NCBI RefSeq assembly: GCF_003287935.1 | Contig: NZ_CP030287.1 | Coordinates: forward strand, 3,128,267-3,192,266 | Reading direction: 5' to 3' | DNA length: 64,000 nucleotides | Source: Streptomyces sp. ICC1 | GTDB taxonomy: Bacteria; Actinomycetota; Actinomycetes; Streptomycetales; Streptomycetaceae | In this document: positions 52,092-59,653 of the stretch, in pieces | Numbering within the stretch: position 1 is the first letter of the stretch | Layout: every line of letters starts with the position of its first letter | Position numbers and translations under genes: made by a program | Notes under the pieces: model-generated | What the model was told of the DNA's origin: nothing | Database searches by the model: none | The model's input: the letters and a program-made list of their open reading frames with translations, nothing else

Positions 52092-52514
52092 ATGACCACC
52101 CACAGCATCGAACACCACCCCGACCTCGCCGAGATGCGCACCCGGTTCGAGCGGGTCACCAGCACGCCGGCCGCCCAGGCCGTCGAGGCGATGGCCCTCC
52201 TCACGGGCCTCTACATCGCCGCTTCGCCGTGGATCGCCGGATTCAGCGGGCTCAGCGCGCTGGCGATCAACAACCTGATCGCCGGCCTGGCGTACTGCCT
52301 GTGCATGAGCGGGCTCGGCTCCGCTTACGAGCGCACCCACGCCATGGCCTGGACGGCGGTCGGTCTCGCGGCGTGGACGATCGTCGCGCCCTGGGTCATC
52401 GCCGGCAGCGTCGACACGACGCGCACGGTGATGAGCAACGTGATCGCCGGGGCCGTCGCCCTCTGCCTCGCCCTGGCCATGTCGGCCATGGCGGGCCGGG
52501 AACGCGCCACCTGA
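52092..52514 (+). CDS. SPW repeat membrane protein
   Basis: A 140-residue inner membrane protein with four hydrophobic helices and two SPW repeats (PF03779): IAASPWIAGFSGLSALAINNLIAG and IVAPWVIAGS...MSNVIAGAV. The function of the family is unknown. A soluble 35-residue N-terminal segment precedes the membrane part. ATG 52092 follows AGGAGG. A 12-bp-stem terminator follows at 52531-52568. Confidence 0.92.
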   Translation: MTTHSIEHHPDLAEMRTRFERVTSTPAAQAVEAMALLTGLYIAASPWIAGFSGLSALAINNLIAGLAYCLCMSGLGSAYERTHAMAWTAVGLAAWTIVAPWVIAGSVDTTRTVMSNVIAGAVALCLALAMSAMAGRERAT

Positions 52515-52530
52515 TCCGGCGCACGCGCCC

Positions 52531-52568
52531 CTCACGCCCCGGCCCGCATCCACGGACCGGGGCGTGAG
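52531..52568 (+). terminator. Terminator after the SPW gene
   Basis: CTCACGCCCCGG / CCGGGGCGTGAG, 12-bp perfect stem, 14-nt loop, 17 bp after the SPW stop. Confidence 0.85.
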
Positions 52569-52631
52569 ACATGCCACGGCGTGACCATCGTCTCTACCGC
52601 GAAGGCCGCCCCCGCTGTCACATTGGGAGGC

Positions 52632-52790
52632 ATGACCGCACACAGCGCCGCCCTGACCTCCCGAGCCCGTGACCTGGTCCGCACCGGCGGACCCGACGAC
52701 GGCTCCTCCTCCTGGACGGAGCACGTGCTCGGCTGGATCCTGGTCGTCGTCGTGGCCATGTTCGTCACCCAGGTGGGCTGGTTCTTCTAG
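52632..52790 (+). CDS. Small tail-anchored membrane protein
   Basis: 52 residues: a soluble N-terminal part (MTAHSAALTSRARDLVRTGG) and a single C-terminal helix (HVLGWILVVVVAMFVTQVGWFF) that ends at the last residue, as in tail-anchored proteins. ATG 52632 has GGGAGG at 4-5 bp. The function is unknown. Its last 26 bp overlap the 3' end of the convergent membrane protein gene. Confidence 0.65.
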   Translation: MTAHSAALTSRARDLVRTGGPDDGSSSWTEHVLGWILVVVVAMFVTQVGWFF

Positions 52791-53709
52791 TCCCCGCCGC
52801 TTCTTCCCGCTCCCCGGGCTCCCGCGGCTCCACCCGCCAGTGCCCGTCCGGAATCCCCACCAGCGCGTACAGCTTCCGCACCGGCGAGCTCCGGGGCAGC
52901 AGCACCACCCCGGCGAGCACGGCGAACACCCCGGCGCCGAGCCACCAGCCCAGCAGCCGCACCAGTACGCTCGCGCCCAGCGCCCCCGCGAACGGCAGCG
53001 CGTGGACCCCCGCTCCGGCGATCGCCACCGCGACCACCCGGGGCACCTTGAGGTCCGCCGCCGCCCCGGGCAGCCGCCAGCCCTCCACCAGCCAGCCGAT
53101 CTCCATCAGCAGCATCGTGCCGATCACGGCCGTGCCGAAGACCAGCAGGGCCAGGAAGGTCCCCGAGGTCGCGAAGGCGAGGCAGTGGTTGAGGACCGAC
53201 CCGCCGCCGGCGCCGTCCGCGCCGTCCGCGGACCAGCCGGCGAAGGCCCGCGGATCGGCGCTCAGCAGCCGCTGGTACCCCGTGCCGTCCCACCCGTGGA
53301 TCAGGGTGAAGAACAGCAGGAAGTACCCGGCCACCGCCTGGAGGTACCCCCAGTACCCGGCGCCGACCAGGACGAACAGCCGCGCCGCCAGGAAGCCGAG
53401 CAGCGCGCCGGCCACCGGCGAGGCCGCCTGGAGGAGGGCGAAGCCGGCCCATACGCCGTCGTGCCCGTGCGCCGCGTGCATGGTGGACCAGGCAGGGTTC
53501 TGCCACATCAGGTACACCCCGGTCGGCGCGGGCAGCAGAGCCGCGTAGAGCAGGGTGAGCGCCAGGTACGGATGGGCCGCGCGGCTCCTCGTACGGACCC
53601 CCTCGCCCCGGACCGACCGCTCCCACCACTGCAACTGGCGCCCGGCCGCCACCGCGAGGGTGGCGCCGATGCCGTACGCCCACAGCGGCGCGGCCTGGAC
53701 GGGGATCAC
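52765..53709 (-). CDS. Polytopic membrane protein, unknown function
   Basis: A 314-residue integral membrane protein with about seven or eight helices (e.g. LALTLLYAALLPAPTGVYL, GALLGFLAARLFVLVGAGYWGYLQAVAGYFLLFF, FLALLVFGTAVIGTMLLMEIGWLV). No transporter or enzyme motif is recognised. GTG 53709 overlaps the DUF6114 stop (GTGA) and has GGAGG upstream, so it is the third gene of the DUF6230-DUF6114 operon. It may form an assembly with those proteins. Confidence 0.8.
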   Translation of the reverse strand: MIPVQAAPLWAYGIGATLAVAAGRQLQWWERSVRGEGVRTRSRAAHPYLALTLLYAALLPAPTGVYLMWQNPAWSTMHAAHGHDGVWAGFALLQAASPVAGALLGFLAARLFVLVGAGYWGYLQAVAGYFLLFFTLIHGWDGTGYQRLLSADPRAFAGWSADGADGAGGGSVLNHCLAFATSGTFLALLVFGTAVIGTMLLMEIGWLVEGWRLPGAAADLKVPRVVAVAIAGAGVHALPFAGALGASVLVRLLGWWLGAGVFAVLAGVVLLPRSSPVRKLYALVGIPDGHWRVEPREPGEREEAAGTRRTSPPG

Positions 53710-54755
53710 GAGGCCTCCAGCCGCAGGCCGTCGGTCTCGATCACGTCCGAGGTGACGAGCGCCTGCTCCGCGCTGACCCGGGTCATGAAGACGAACGGCG
53801 GGATGATCGGGGGAGCCGGCAGTCCGTCCGGGCTGAAGGTGACGCACAGCAGCCCCTCGATGCAGCCGCTGAACCTCGTCAGGTACAGGGTGACGTCGCC
53901 GCGCAGGTCGAGCCTCCGGGCGGCCAGCCCGTACTCGTCCCGGCCGTCCCGGGTGCGCAGCCGGTAGTCGGTGAGGGTGGCCGCGCGCATCCGCAGCACC
54001 AGCACCTTCAGCGGGCCGTCCGCCGTGGGCACGTGCGTGACGCCCGCGAAGGTGAAGCCCTGCGGGGCGAAGAGCGAGGTGGTCACGGTCGGGGGCGTGC
54101 GCGCGGCCGTCGGCGCTGTCGGCGCCGCGGGAGCCTCCGGGGACGCGGGCGCCGCGGGAGCTGCCCGGGCCGCGAGTGCGGCCGGGGCCGCCCGGGCCGT
54201 CCCGGCCGCCTCCGCCCGCGGGGCGCCCGCCCCCGCCGCCAGCGAGGCGAGCAGTACCACCGGCAGCGCGGCGGCCAGGGTGCGCGGCCCGCTGCCGTCC
54301 AGGCTCGGGAGGTACGGGGCGCCCTCCTCGGCCGCCTCCGGATCGGGCAGCGGGGTCCAGCCGAAGGCCAGCGCGCTGCCGGCGATGCCGAGCAGCATGC
54401 CCAGCAGGAAGCCGCCGAGGTTGGTCGCGACGAAGGACAGCACCGAGAGCAGCAGTGCGTGGATCGAGACGTAGGCCCGGGCCTGCGGCAGCAGCCACAG
54501 GAACACTCCCGCCGCGATCAGCGCGATGCCGATCCCGATCGCGGCGATCCCGCCGAGGCCCAGGCTGACCAGCACGGTGAGCGGCGAGAGCGGGACCAGC
54601 AGGAGCTCGGTCCCGCCCAGGATCACCAGCAGCCCGCCCCAGAAGGGTCGGGTGCGGCGCCAGGCGCGCAGCCGCAGCCGGGGGCCGGGCAGCGGGAGCC
54701 GCCGTTCCAGCCACCCGCTCCCCGGGCCGACGGGTCCGCGCGGACCTAGAAGCAC
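53706..54755 (-). CDS. DUF6114 domain membrane protein
   Basis: 349 residues. Four N-terminal helices form the DUF6114 region (RPFWGGLLVILGGTELLLVPLSPL..., AYVSIHALLLSVLSFVATNLGGFLLGMLLGIAGSALAFGW). An Ala/Pro-rich linker (about 165-225) follows, then a beta-rich external domain with two Cys (FSGCIEGLLCVTFSP) that may form a disulfide. GTG 54755 overlaps the DUF6230 stop by 10 bp and has a GGCGG site. The pairing DUF6230-DUF6114 is recurrent in Streptomyces; the function is unknown, possibly surface or membrane stress related. Confidence 0.85.
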   Translation of the reverse strand: MLLGPRGPVGPGSGWLERRLPLPGPRLRLRAWRRTRPFWGGLLVILGGTELLLVPLSPLTVLVSLGLGGIAAIGIGIALIAAGVFLWLLPQARAYVSIHALLLSVLSFVATNLGGFLLGMLLGIAGSALAFGWTPLPDPEAAEEGAPYLPSLDGSGPRTLAAALPVVLLASLAAGAGAPRAEAAGTARAAPAALAARAAPAAPASPEAPAAPTAPTAARTPPTVTTSLFAPQGFTFAGVTHVPTADGPLKVLVLRMRAATLTDYRLRTRDGRDEYGLAARRLDLRGDVTLYLTRFSGCIEGLLCVTFSPDGLPAPPIIPPFVFMTRVSAEQALVTSDVIETDGLRLEAS

Positions 54756-55372
54756 TTGCCGCCGCCCAGGCTGACGTTCAGCTTCAGGCCCTTGAGGTGG
54801 AAGTTGCCGCCGGTCGCCGACCAGGCGTGCGACTTCACGTCCACGACCTCGATGTTCCCGGCCTGGAGGCCGAACTTGCCGGCCTCGCCCGTGACCCCGC
54901 TGACCTGGTCCAGGGTGGAGGCGTCGCGGCCGATCTGGGCCGTCCCGAAGACGGCGTCGCCGGCCAGGTCCTCGCCGTCGATGACCAGGCTGCTGGCGGT
55001 GACCTCGCCGGCCGGGCCGCCGGCGGTCAGTTTGAAGACCACCTTGCCCACCGGGGTGTCCACCTCGGCGGCCTGGCAGATGTCCGTGAGGGTGGCATCG
55101 CCGATGCCGAGCAGCGCCACCGGGTGCCCCTTGCCGTCGACGGAGCGGTCCGTCTGCACGTAGGAGGCCAGGCCCTTGCTGCTCAGCTTGGAGGAGGAGA
55201 CCTGGAAAGTGGTCCCCGAGACGGCGAAGGAGGCGGCGAGCGCGCCCTGTGCCATGACCATGGCCATCGCCCCGACCGCGACGATCGCGGGCATCGCGAC
55301 GGCGGCCGTCTTCTTCCAATTGACCCGGCCCTCGGCCGTGTTGGTCCTCGTGCTCGTCTTGCCGTTGCCCAT
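54746..55372 (-). CDS. DUF6230 family exported protein
   Basis: 208 residues. One N-terminal hydrophobic segment (TAAVAMPAIVAVGAMAMVMAQGALA, about 22-46) acts as signal or anchor. A beta-rich, Gly/Val/Thr-rich external domain follows, ending GGKCF. Older annotations call such proteins cholesterol esterases, but no serine-hydrolase motif is present, so that name should not be used. ATG 55372 follows GGGAGG. It is first in an operon with DUF6114 and a polytopic membrane protein, divergent from a TetR regulator. Confidence 0.87.
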   Translation of the reverse strand: MGNGKTSTRTNTAEGRVNWKKTAAVAMPAIVAVGAMAMVMAQGALAASFAVSGTTFQVSSSKLSSKGLASYVQTDRSVDGKGHPVALLGIGDATLTDICQAAEVDTPVGKVVFKLTAGGPAGEVTASSLVIDGEDLAGDAVFGTAQIGRDASTLDQVSGVTGEAGKFGLQAGNIEVVDVKSHAWSATGGNFHLKGLKLNVSLGGGKCF

Positions 55373-55481
55373 GAGGTGTTCCTCCCGTACGTCGTCCGTG
55401 CGCAGGGGGAGTGCAAGGGGGAGTGCGCGCAGGTCTGCCATACTTCGGGCATCCTGTGGCAGTTCGAGGCTAGGGCTGAAT

Positions 55482-55496
55482 TTGAATAATAGTCAA
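55482..55496. promoter_or_regulatory. Palindrome over the TetR start codon
   Basis: TTGAATAATAGTCAA: arms TTGAATA and TTGACTA (6 of 7 matching) around one base. It is a very AT-rich island in GC-rich DNA, between the TetR gene and the DUF6230 operon. Candidate autoregulatory operator. Confidence 0.5.
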
Positions 55497-56153
55497 CAGC
55501 GCGGAACGAGCGGGCGTTCGCAGGTTCGGCGGGCCGAACTGATGGCGATCGGGCGCAAGTTGTTCGCCGACACCTCGTATGACGCGCTCTCGATGGACGA
55601 CATCGCCAAGCACGCGGGCGTCGCCAAGGGGCTCATCTACTACTATTTCAAGAGCAAGCGCGGCTACTACCTGGCCATCGTCGAGGACTCGGTGGCCGAG
55701 CTCGTCGCCCGCGCCGCCGCCGAGGACCGGGTGCCGGCCGCCGAGCGCGTGCGCACCACGATCGACGGCTACCTGTACTACGCCGAGCACCACCAGGCCG
55801 CCTACCGCACCATCGTCACCGGAGGCGTCGGCTCCGACTCCGAGGTCCTCGCCATCCGCGACGCCGTGCGCGAGGAGCTCGTCGCGACCATCGCGGAAGG
55901 CGCGTACGGCCACCGGTCCGTCCCCCCGCTGGCCCGGCTCGCGCTGGTCGGCTGGCTTTCGGGGGTCGAGGGCAGCACGCTCGAGTGGATCGGCACGCCG
56001 GAGGCCGCCGGCCGGCCCGGCCGGGCCGAGGTCGGCGCCCTGCTGGTGCGGACGCTGCGCGCGACACTGACGGTGATCGAGGAGTTCGTCCCCGGGTGCC
56101 CGGCCCCGCCCGTCCCCGAGGGCGATCCCGTACCCGTGACGGGAAGCCCCTGA
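55482..56153 (+). CDS. TetR/AcrR family transcriptional regulator
   Basis: 223 residues. The HTH is at the N-terminus (RRAELMAIGRKLFADTSYDALSMDDIAKHAGVAKGLIYYYFKSKRGYYLAIVED, about 18-71) and the C-terminal ligand domain is helical. No ATG precedes the HTH in frame, so TTG 55482 is taken as start; a palindrome overlaps it. It is divergent (109 bp) from the DUF6230 operon and 144 bp upstream of an acyl-CoA dehydrogenase, either of which it may control. The ligand is unknown. Confidence 0.88.
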   Translation: MNNSQQRGTSGRSQVRRAELMAIGRKLFADTSYDALSMDDIAKHAGVAKGLIYYYFKSKRGYYLAIVEDSVAELVARAAAEDRVPAAERVRTTIDGYLYYAEHHQAAYRTIVTGGVGSDSEVLAIRDAVREELVATIAEGAYGHRSVPPLARLALVGWLSGVEGSTLEWIGTPEAAGRPGRAEVGALLVRTLRATLTVIEEFVPGCPAPPVPEGDPVPVTGSP

Positions 56154-56297
56154 TCGGGCATACTCAACCGCCGCAGCCCCTTGAACTGGACCTTCCCGCG
56201 ATCCGGGAGGGCACCATCGGCTGTGAGCCCCGAGACCCGGCGACGCGTACCACCCTCACGCGCCGCCCCGTGCTTGACGAGTGAGGAGAGCGCCGCC

Positions 56298-57470
56298 ATG
56301 ACCGACCGCGCGCAGCAGCCAGTGGAACGCCAGCTGCCCACCGAGGAGTCCCGCGACCTGCTCGCACTCGTCCGCGAGATCGCGCAGCGCGAGATCCGGC
56401 CCCGGGCCGCCGAGGAGGAGGACGCCGGCCGCTTCCCCCGGGAGGTCTTCGGGCTGCTCTCCGAGTCCGGTCTGCTCGGCCTGCCGTACGCCGGCGAGTT
56501 CGGCGGCGGAGACCAGCCGTACGAGGTCTACCTCCAGGTGCTGGAGGAGCTGGCCGCGGCCCGCCTGACCGTGGGGCTCGGCGTCAGCGTGCACTCGCTG
56601 GCCTGCCACGGCCTGGCCGGCTACGGGACCAAGGAGCAGCAGGGCGCCCACCTGCCCGGGATGCTCGGCGGCGGCCTGCTCGGCGCGTACTGCCTCTCGG
56701 AGCCCGGCGCCGGTTCGGACGCGGCCTCGCTGACCACCAAGGCGGTCCGGGACGGCGACGACTGGATCATCGACGGCACCAAGGCCTGGATCACCCACGG
56801 CGGGGTCGCCGACTTCTACACCGTCCTGGCCCGCACGGGCGTGGACGGCCCGAAGGGCATCACGGCCTTCCTGGTTCCGGGCGACGTGGCGGGCCTGACC
56901 GCAGCCGTCCCCGAGAAGAAGATGGGCATGAAGGGCTCGCCCACCGCCCAGCTGCACTTCGACGGCGTACGGGTCCCCGACACGCGCCGCATCGGCGAGG
57001 AGGGCCAGGGCTTCACGATCGCCCTGGCGGCCCTGGACGCGGGCCGCCTCGGCATCGCGGCCTGCGCGATCGGCGTGGCCCAGGCCGCCCTGGACGAGGC
57101 CCTGGTCTACGCACTGGACCGCAAGCAGTTCGGCCACCCCATCGCGGACTTCCAGGGCCTGCGGTTCATGCTGGCCGACATGGCGACGAAGATCGAGGCG
57201 GGCCGCGCGCTGTACCTGGCGGCGGCACGGCTGCGGGACGCGGGCAAGCCGTTCTCCCGGCAGGCAGCGATGGCGAAGCTCTTCTGCACCGACGCGGCGA
57301 TGGCCGTCACCACGGACGCGGTGCAGGTGCTGGGCGGCTACGGCTACACGGCGGACTTCCCCGTCGAGCGGCTGATGCGCGAGGCGAAGGTCCTCCAGAT
57401 CGTGGAGGGCACGAACCAGATCCAGCGCATGGTGATCGCCCGCCACCTGGCGGGCCCGGAATCCCGCTAG
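56298..57470 (+). CDS. Acyl-CoA dehydrogenase
   Basis: 390 residues, standard length. The flavin motif is CLSEPGAGSDAASLTT, followed by DGTKAWITHGG, and ALDAGRLGIAACAIGVAQAALDEAL carries the RxxxA region. The C-terminal motif KVLQIVEGTNQIQRMVIARHL contains the canonical catalytic Glu. It introduces a 2,3 double bond in short- or branched-chain acyl-CoA (isovaleryl/butyryl-type). ATG 56298 follows GAGGAGAG. It is downstream of the TetR gene. Its TAG stop is part of the left CTAG end of a 165-bp MITE-like element. Confidence 0.95.
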   Translation: MTDRAQQPVERQLPTEESRDLLALVREIAQREIRPRAAEEEDAGRFPREVFGLLSESGLLGLPYAGEFGGGDQPYEVYLQVLEELAAARLTVGLGVSVHSLACHGLAGYGTKEQQGAHLPGMLGGGLLGAYCLSEPGAGSDAASLTTKAVRDGDDWIIDGTKAWITHGGVADFYTVLARTGVDGPKGITAFLVPGDVAGLTAAVPEKKMGMKGSPTAQLHFDGVRVPDTRRIGEEGQGFTIALAALDAGRLGIAACAIGVAQAALDEALVYALDRKQFGHPIADFQGLRFMLADMATKIEAGRALYLAAARLRDAGKPFSRQAAMAKLFCTDAAMAVTTDAVQVLGGYGYTADFPVERLMREAKVLQIVEGTNQIQRMVIARHLAGPESR

Positions 57471-57631
57471 TGCTGTGACCGGAAAGGTTCACCGGGTCGC
57501 GGCGCCCGGCACGGCACCTCGCCGCGTTGTCGGACCACCGAAGTACGTCCAGTACGAGCGGCGGCCCTCCGCCTTGCGAGGCACCGCACCGAACACCGCG
57601 ACCCGGCAAACCTTCCCGGCCACAGCACTAG
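57467..57631. mobile_element. MITE-like element with 36-bp terminal inverted repeats
   Basis: The left end 57467-57502 (CTAGTGCTGTGACCGGAAAG...) and right end 57596-57631 are inverted copies matching at 32 of 36 positions. The 93-bp interior is itself largely self-complementary, with GTACGTCCAGTAC near the middle. There is no reading frame for a transposase. CTAG (or TA within it) at both ends suits a target duplication. The element is inserted exactly at the stop codon of the acyl-CoA dehydrogenase and preserves it. Confidence 0.75.
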
Positions 57632-57706
57632 GCGACTTCCGCGCCGCCTGCGGCCGGACTGCTCGGGCTCCGATCGGGGCGGCCCTCAGGCGGCGCGGAA
57701 GTCGCC
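57631..57706 (+). terminator. 20-bp perfect inverted repeat beside the MITE-like element
   Basis: GGCGACTTCCGCGCCGCCTG (57631-57650) and its exact complement (57687-57706) with a 36-nt loop. It is probably the original terminator of the acyl-CoA dehydrogenase gene, displaced by the insertion. Confidence 0.75.
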
Positions 57707-57731
57707 GAGGTGCGGCCCGCCCGCCGGTCGG

Positions 57732-57956
57732 TCAGCCGCCGAAGAGGGGGCCGCTCGGCCAGATGGGCGAGGAGGCGATCTTGGACCACTCCGGATCGCG
57801 CAACCCGGGCACGGTCCGGCCGTCCTGCTCCCAGCGGGCGAGCAGCGCGCTGTAGATGGGCGGGTCGGGGGTGAGCTGAACCGATTCTTCGTGCCCTGGT
57901 GCCGGTGCCCGCCGGCGGCGCCCCACCCTCGGCGCGGAAGTCTCCATCGTGGTCAT
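57732..57956 (-). CDS. Small conserved hypothetical protein
   Basis: 74 residues: a basic N-terminal part (MTTMETSAPRVGRRRRAPAP) and a conserved-looking tail, DPPIYSALLARWEQDGRTVPGLRDPEWSKI, ending SGPLFGG. No known domain is recognised. The amino-acid composition is that of a real protein rather than a shadow frame. ATG 57956 overlaps the ATG of the divergent ABC gene within one CATG; the second ATG at 57947 would avoid this. Function unknown. Confidence 0.55.
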   Translation of the reverse strand: MTTMETSAPRVGRRRRAPAPGHEESVQLTPDPPIYSALLARWEQDGRTVPGLRDPEWSKIASSPIWPSGPLFGG

Positions 57957-58752
57957 GCCGGGCCAACGCGCCACCGGACCCACGGGTAACCCCGCCCATC
58001 CGTTCGACCCTTCAGCAGCGCCCCGCCCCCGGCCGGGCCGAGCACCCTCACACGCCGGCGGGGCTTCACTTGAGCTCCGGGGTGTCACCGCCGGGTATGA
58101 CGGGGGGCTCGTGTTGCGCGGGGTGGACCTCTTGGTGCGGCGCGGGGAGATCCTCGCGGTGCTCGGGCCGAACGGGGCCGGGAAGAGCACCGCCTGCCGG
58201 GTGGCGGCCGGGGCGCTGCCCGTCACCGGCGGGACCGTCCTCGTGAACGGGCGGGACGCCACGCGCGACGGCGCGGTACGGCGCTCGCGGGCCGGGGTGC
58301 TGCTGGCGCCCGAGGGGCGGGGGATCTTCCCCGCCCTCAGCATCGAGGAGAACCTGGCCCTCTACCTGGGGGACGCGGACGAGCGGGACGCCGTCTACGA
58401 ACGGTTCCCCCGGCTGCGCGAGCGGCGCGCGGTCGCCGCCGGGGCGCTGTCCGGCGGGGAGCAGCAGATGCTGGCCCTCGCTCCGCTGCTGCAGCGCCCG
58501 CCCGCGGTCCTGATCGCGGACGAGCCCTCGCTCGGGCTCGCCCCGCGCGTGGTGGACGAGGTGTACGCGCTGCTCACCGAACTTCGCGACGCCGGCACCG
58601 CGTTGCTGCTGGTGGAGGAGAAGGCGGCCGAGATCCTGGGGATCGCCGACACCGTCGCCTACCTCTCCCAGGGCCGGGTCTCCTGGTGCGGCCCGCGCTC
58701 CGAGGTGGACGCGGACCGGCTGACCGAGGCCTATCTGGGGGTGGCGACGTGA
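57955..58752 (+). CDS. ABC transporter ATP-binding protein, LivF type
   Basis: 265 residues. Walker A is VLGPNGAGKSTACR (about residues 70-83), the Q-loop region LLAPEGRGIFPALSIEENL, the signature LSGGEQQMLALAPLL and Walker B AVLIADEPSLGLAPR. It resembles LivF of branched-chain amino acid importers. The first 38 residues are disordered and possibly not translated, though no better start is in frame. It is coupled to the LivG-type gene (GTGA overlap). No permease or binding protein is adjacent, so the complex it powers is unknown. Confidence 0.88.
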   Translation: MPGQRATGPTGNPAHPFDPSAAPRPRPGRAPSHAGGASLELRGVTAGYDGGLVLRGVDLLVRRGEILAVLGPNGAGKSTACRVAAGALPVTGGTVLVNGRDATRDGAVRRSRAGVLLAPEGRGIFPALSIEENLALYLGDADERDAVYERFPRLRERRAVAAGALSGGEQQMLALAPLLQRPPAVLIADEPSLGLAPRVVDEVYALLTELRDAGTALLLVEEKAAEILGIADTVAYLSQGRVSWCGPRSEVDADRLTEAYLGVAT

Positions 58753-59522
58753 GCGGCGACGACTACGTGCTGGAGGCCACCGGCATCAGTGTCCGCTTCG
58801 GCGGGGTCAAGGCCCTGACCGGCGTCGACCTCGGGGTCCGGGCCGGCGAGGTGTGCGGGCTGATCGGGCCGAACGGGGCCGGGAAGACCACCCTGTTCGA
58901 CGTCCTGTCGGGGATCCGCCGGCCCGACCAGGGGCGGATGCTGCTCGACGGGGCGGACATCACCCGCCGCTCCCCCGTCTGGCGGGCCCGGCACGGAATG
59001 CGCCGGACCTTCCAGCGCCAGCAGTTGTTCGGGCAGCTCAGCGTCGCCGACAACGTCCTCGTCGCACAGGAGTGGCGGGGCGGAGGCGGCGGTTTCGCGG
59101 CCGACCTGGTCTCCTCGCCCACCCGGCGCCGCCGGGAGCGGGAGCGGCGGGAGCGGGCGGCCCGGGTGCTGGCGGACTGCGGGATCGGCGCGCTCGGGGA
59201 CTCGTACGCCGGCGGTCTGCCGGTGGGCCGGGCCCGGATGGTGGAGCTGGCGCGCGCCGTGGCCGATCCGCCCCGGGTTCTGCTGCTGGACGAGCCCGCC
59301 TCGGGAATGTCCGCGCCCGAGCGCGAACGGCTGGCGGAGGTCGTGCGCCGGCTGGCCGAGGAGGAGGGCTGCGCGGTGCTGCTCGTCGAGCACAACGTGG
59401 CCTTCGTGATGGACCTCTGCACCCGGGTGGTCGTGCTGGACCTGGGGAGCGTGCTCGCCGAGGGCACGGCCGCCGAGGTACGGGCCGACCCGCTGGTCCG
59501 GGAGGCCTACCTGGGCGCCTGA
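58749..59522 (+). CDS. ABC transporter ATP-binding protein, LivG type
   Basis: 257 residues. Walker A is LIGPNGAGKTTLFD and Walker B VLLLDEPASGMSAPE, with the Liv-specific RTFQRQQLFGQLSVADNVLVA region and a C-terminal LivG-like tail (FVMDLCTRVVVLDLGSVLAEG). The signature loop is unusual: AGGLPVGRARMVELARA instead of LSxGQQR. GTG 58749 overlaps the LivF-type stop. The pair lacks local LivH/LivM permeases. A 14-bp-stem terminator closes the transcript at 59533-59564. Confidence 0.9.
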   Translation: MSGDDYVLEATGISVRFGGVKALTGVDLGVRAGEVCGLIGPNGAGKTTLFDVLSGIRRPDQGRMLLDGADITRRSPVWRARHGMRRTFQRQQLFGQLSVADNVLVAQEWRGGGGGFAADLVSSPTRRRRERERRERAARVLADCGIGALGDSYAGGLPVGRARMVELARAVADPPRVLLLDEPASGMSAPERERLAEVVRRLAEEEGCAVLLVEHNVAFVMDLCTRVVVLDLGSVLAEGTAAEVRADPLVREAYLGA

Positions 59523-59532
59523 AGCTCGTCCC

Positions 59533-59564
59533 TCCCGCCGTACGGGTTCACCCGTACGGCGGGA
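59533..59564 (+). terminator. Terminator after LivG-type gene
   Basis: TCCCGCCGTACGGG / CCCGTACGGCGGGA, 14-bp perfect stem with a TTCA loop, 11 bp after the stop. Confidence 0.92.
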
Positions 59565-59653
59565 ATAGGCCACCTCGGTGCCAGGTTGTCGCCGGTCGTA
59601 GGAGTACCCGTACGTACCCGTACCACCGAGACGAACCGAGGGAACGACCCGAC

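Noticed and set aside
53706..54755. Cholesterol esterase or lipase annotation for the DUF6230/DUF6114 operon
   Set aside because: No GxSxG or other hydrolase motif is visible in either protein; the label is a historical annotation carried over by similarity.
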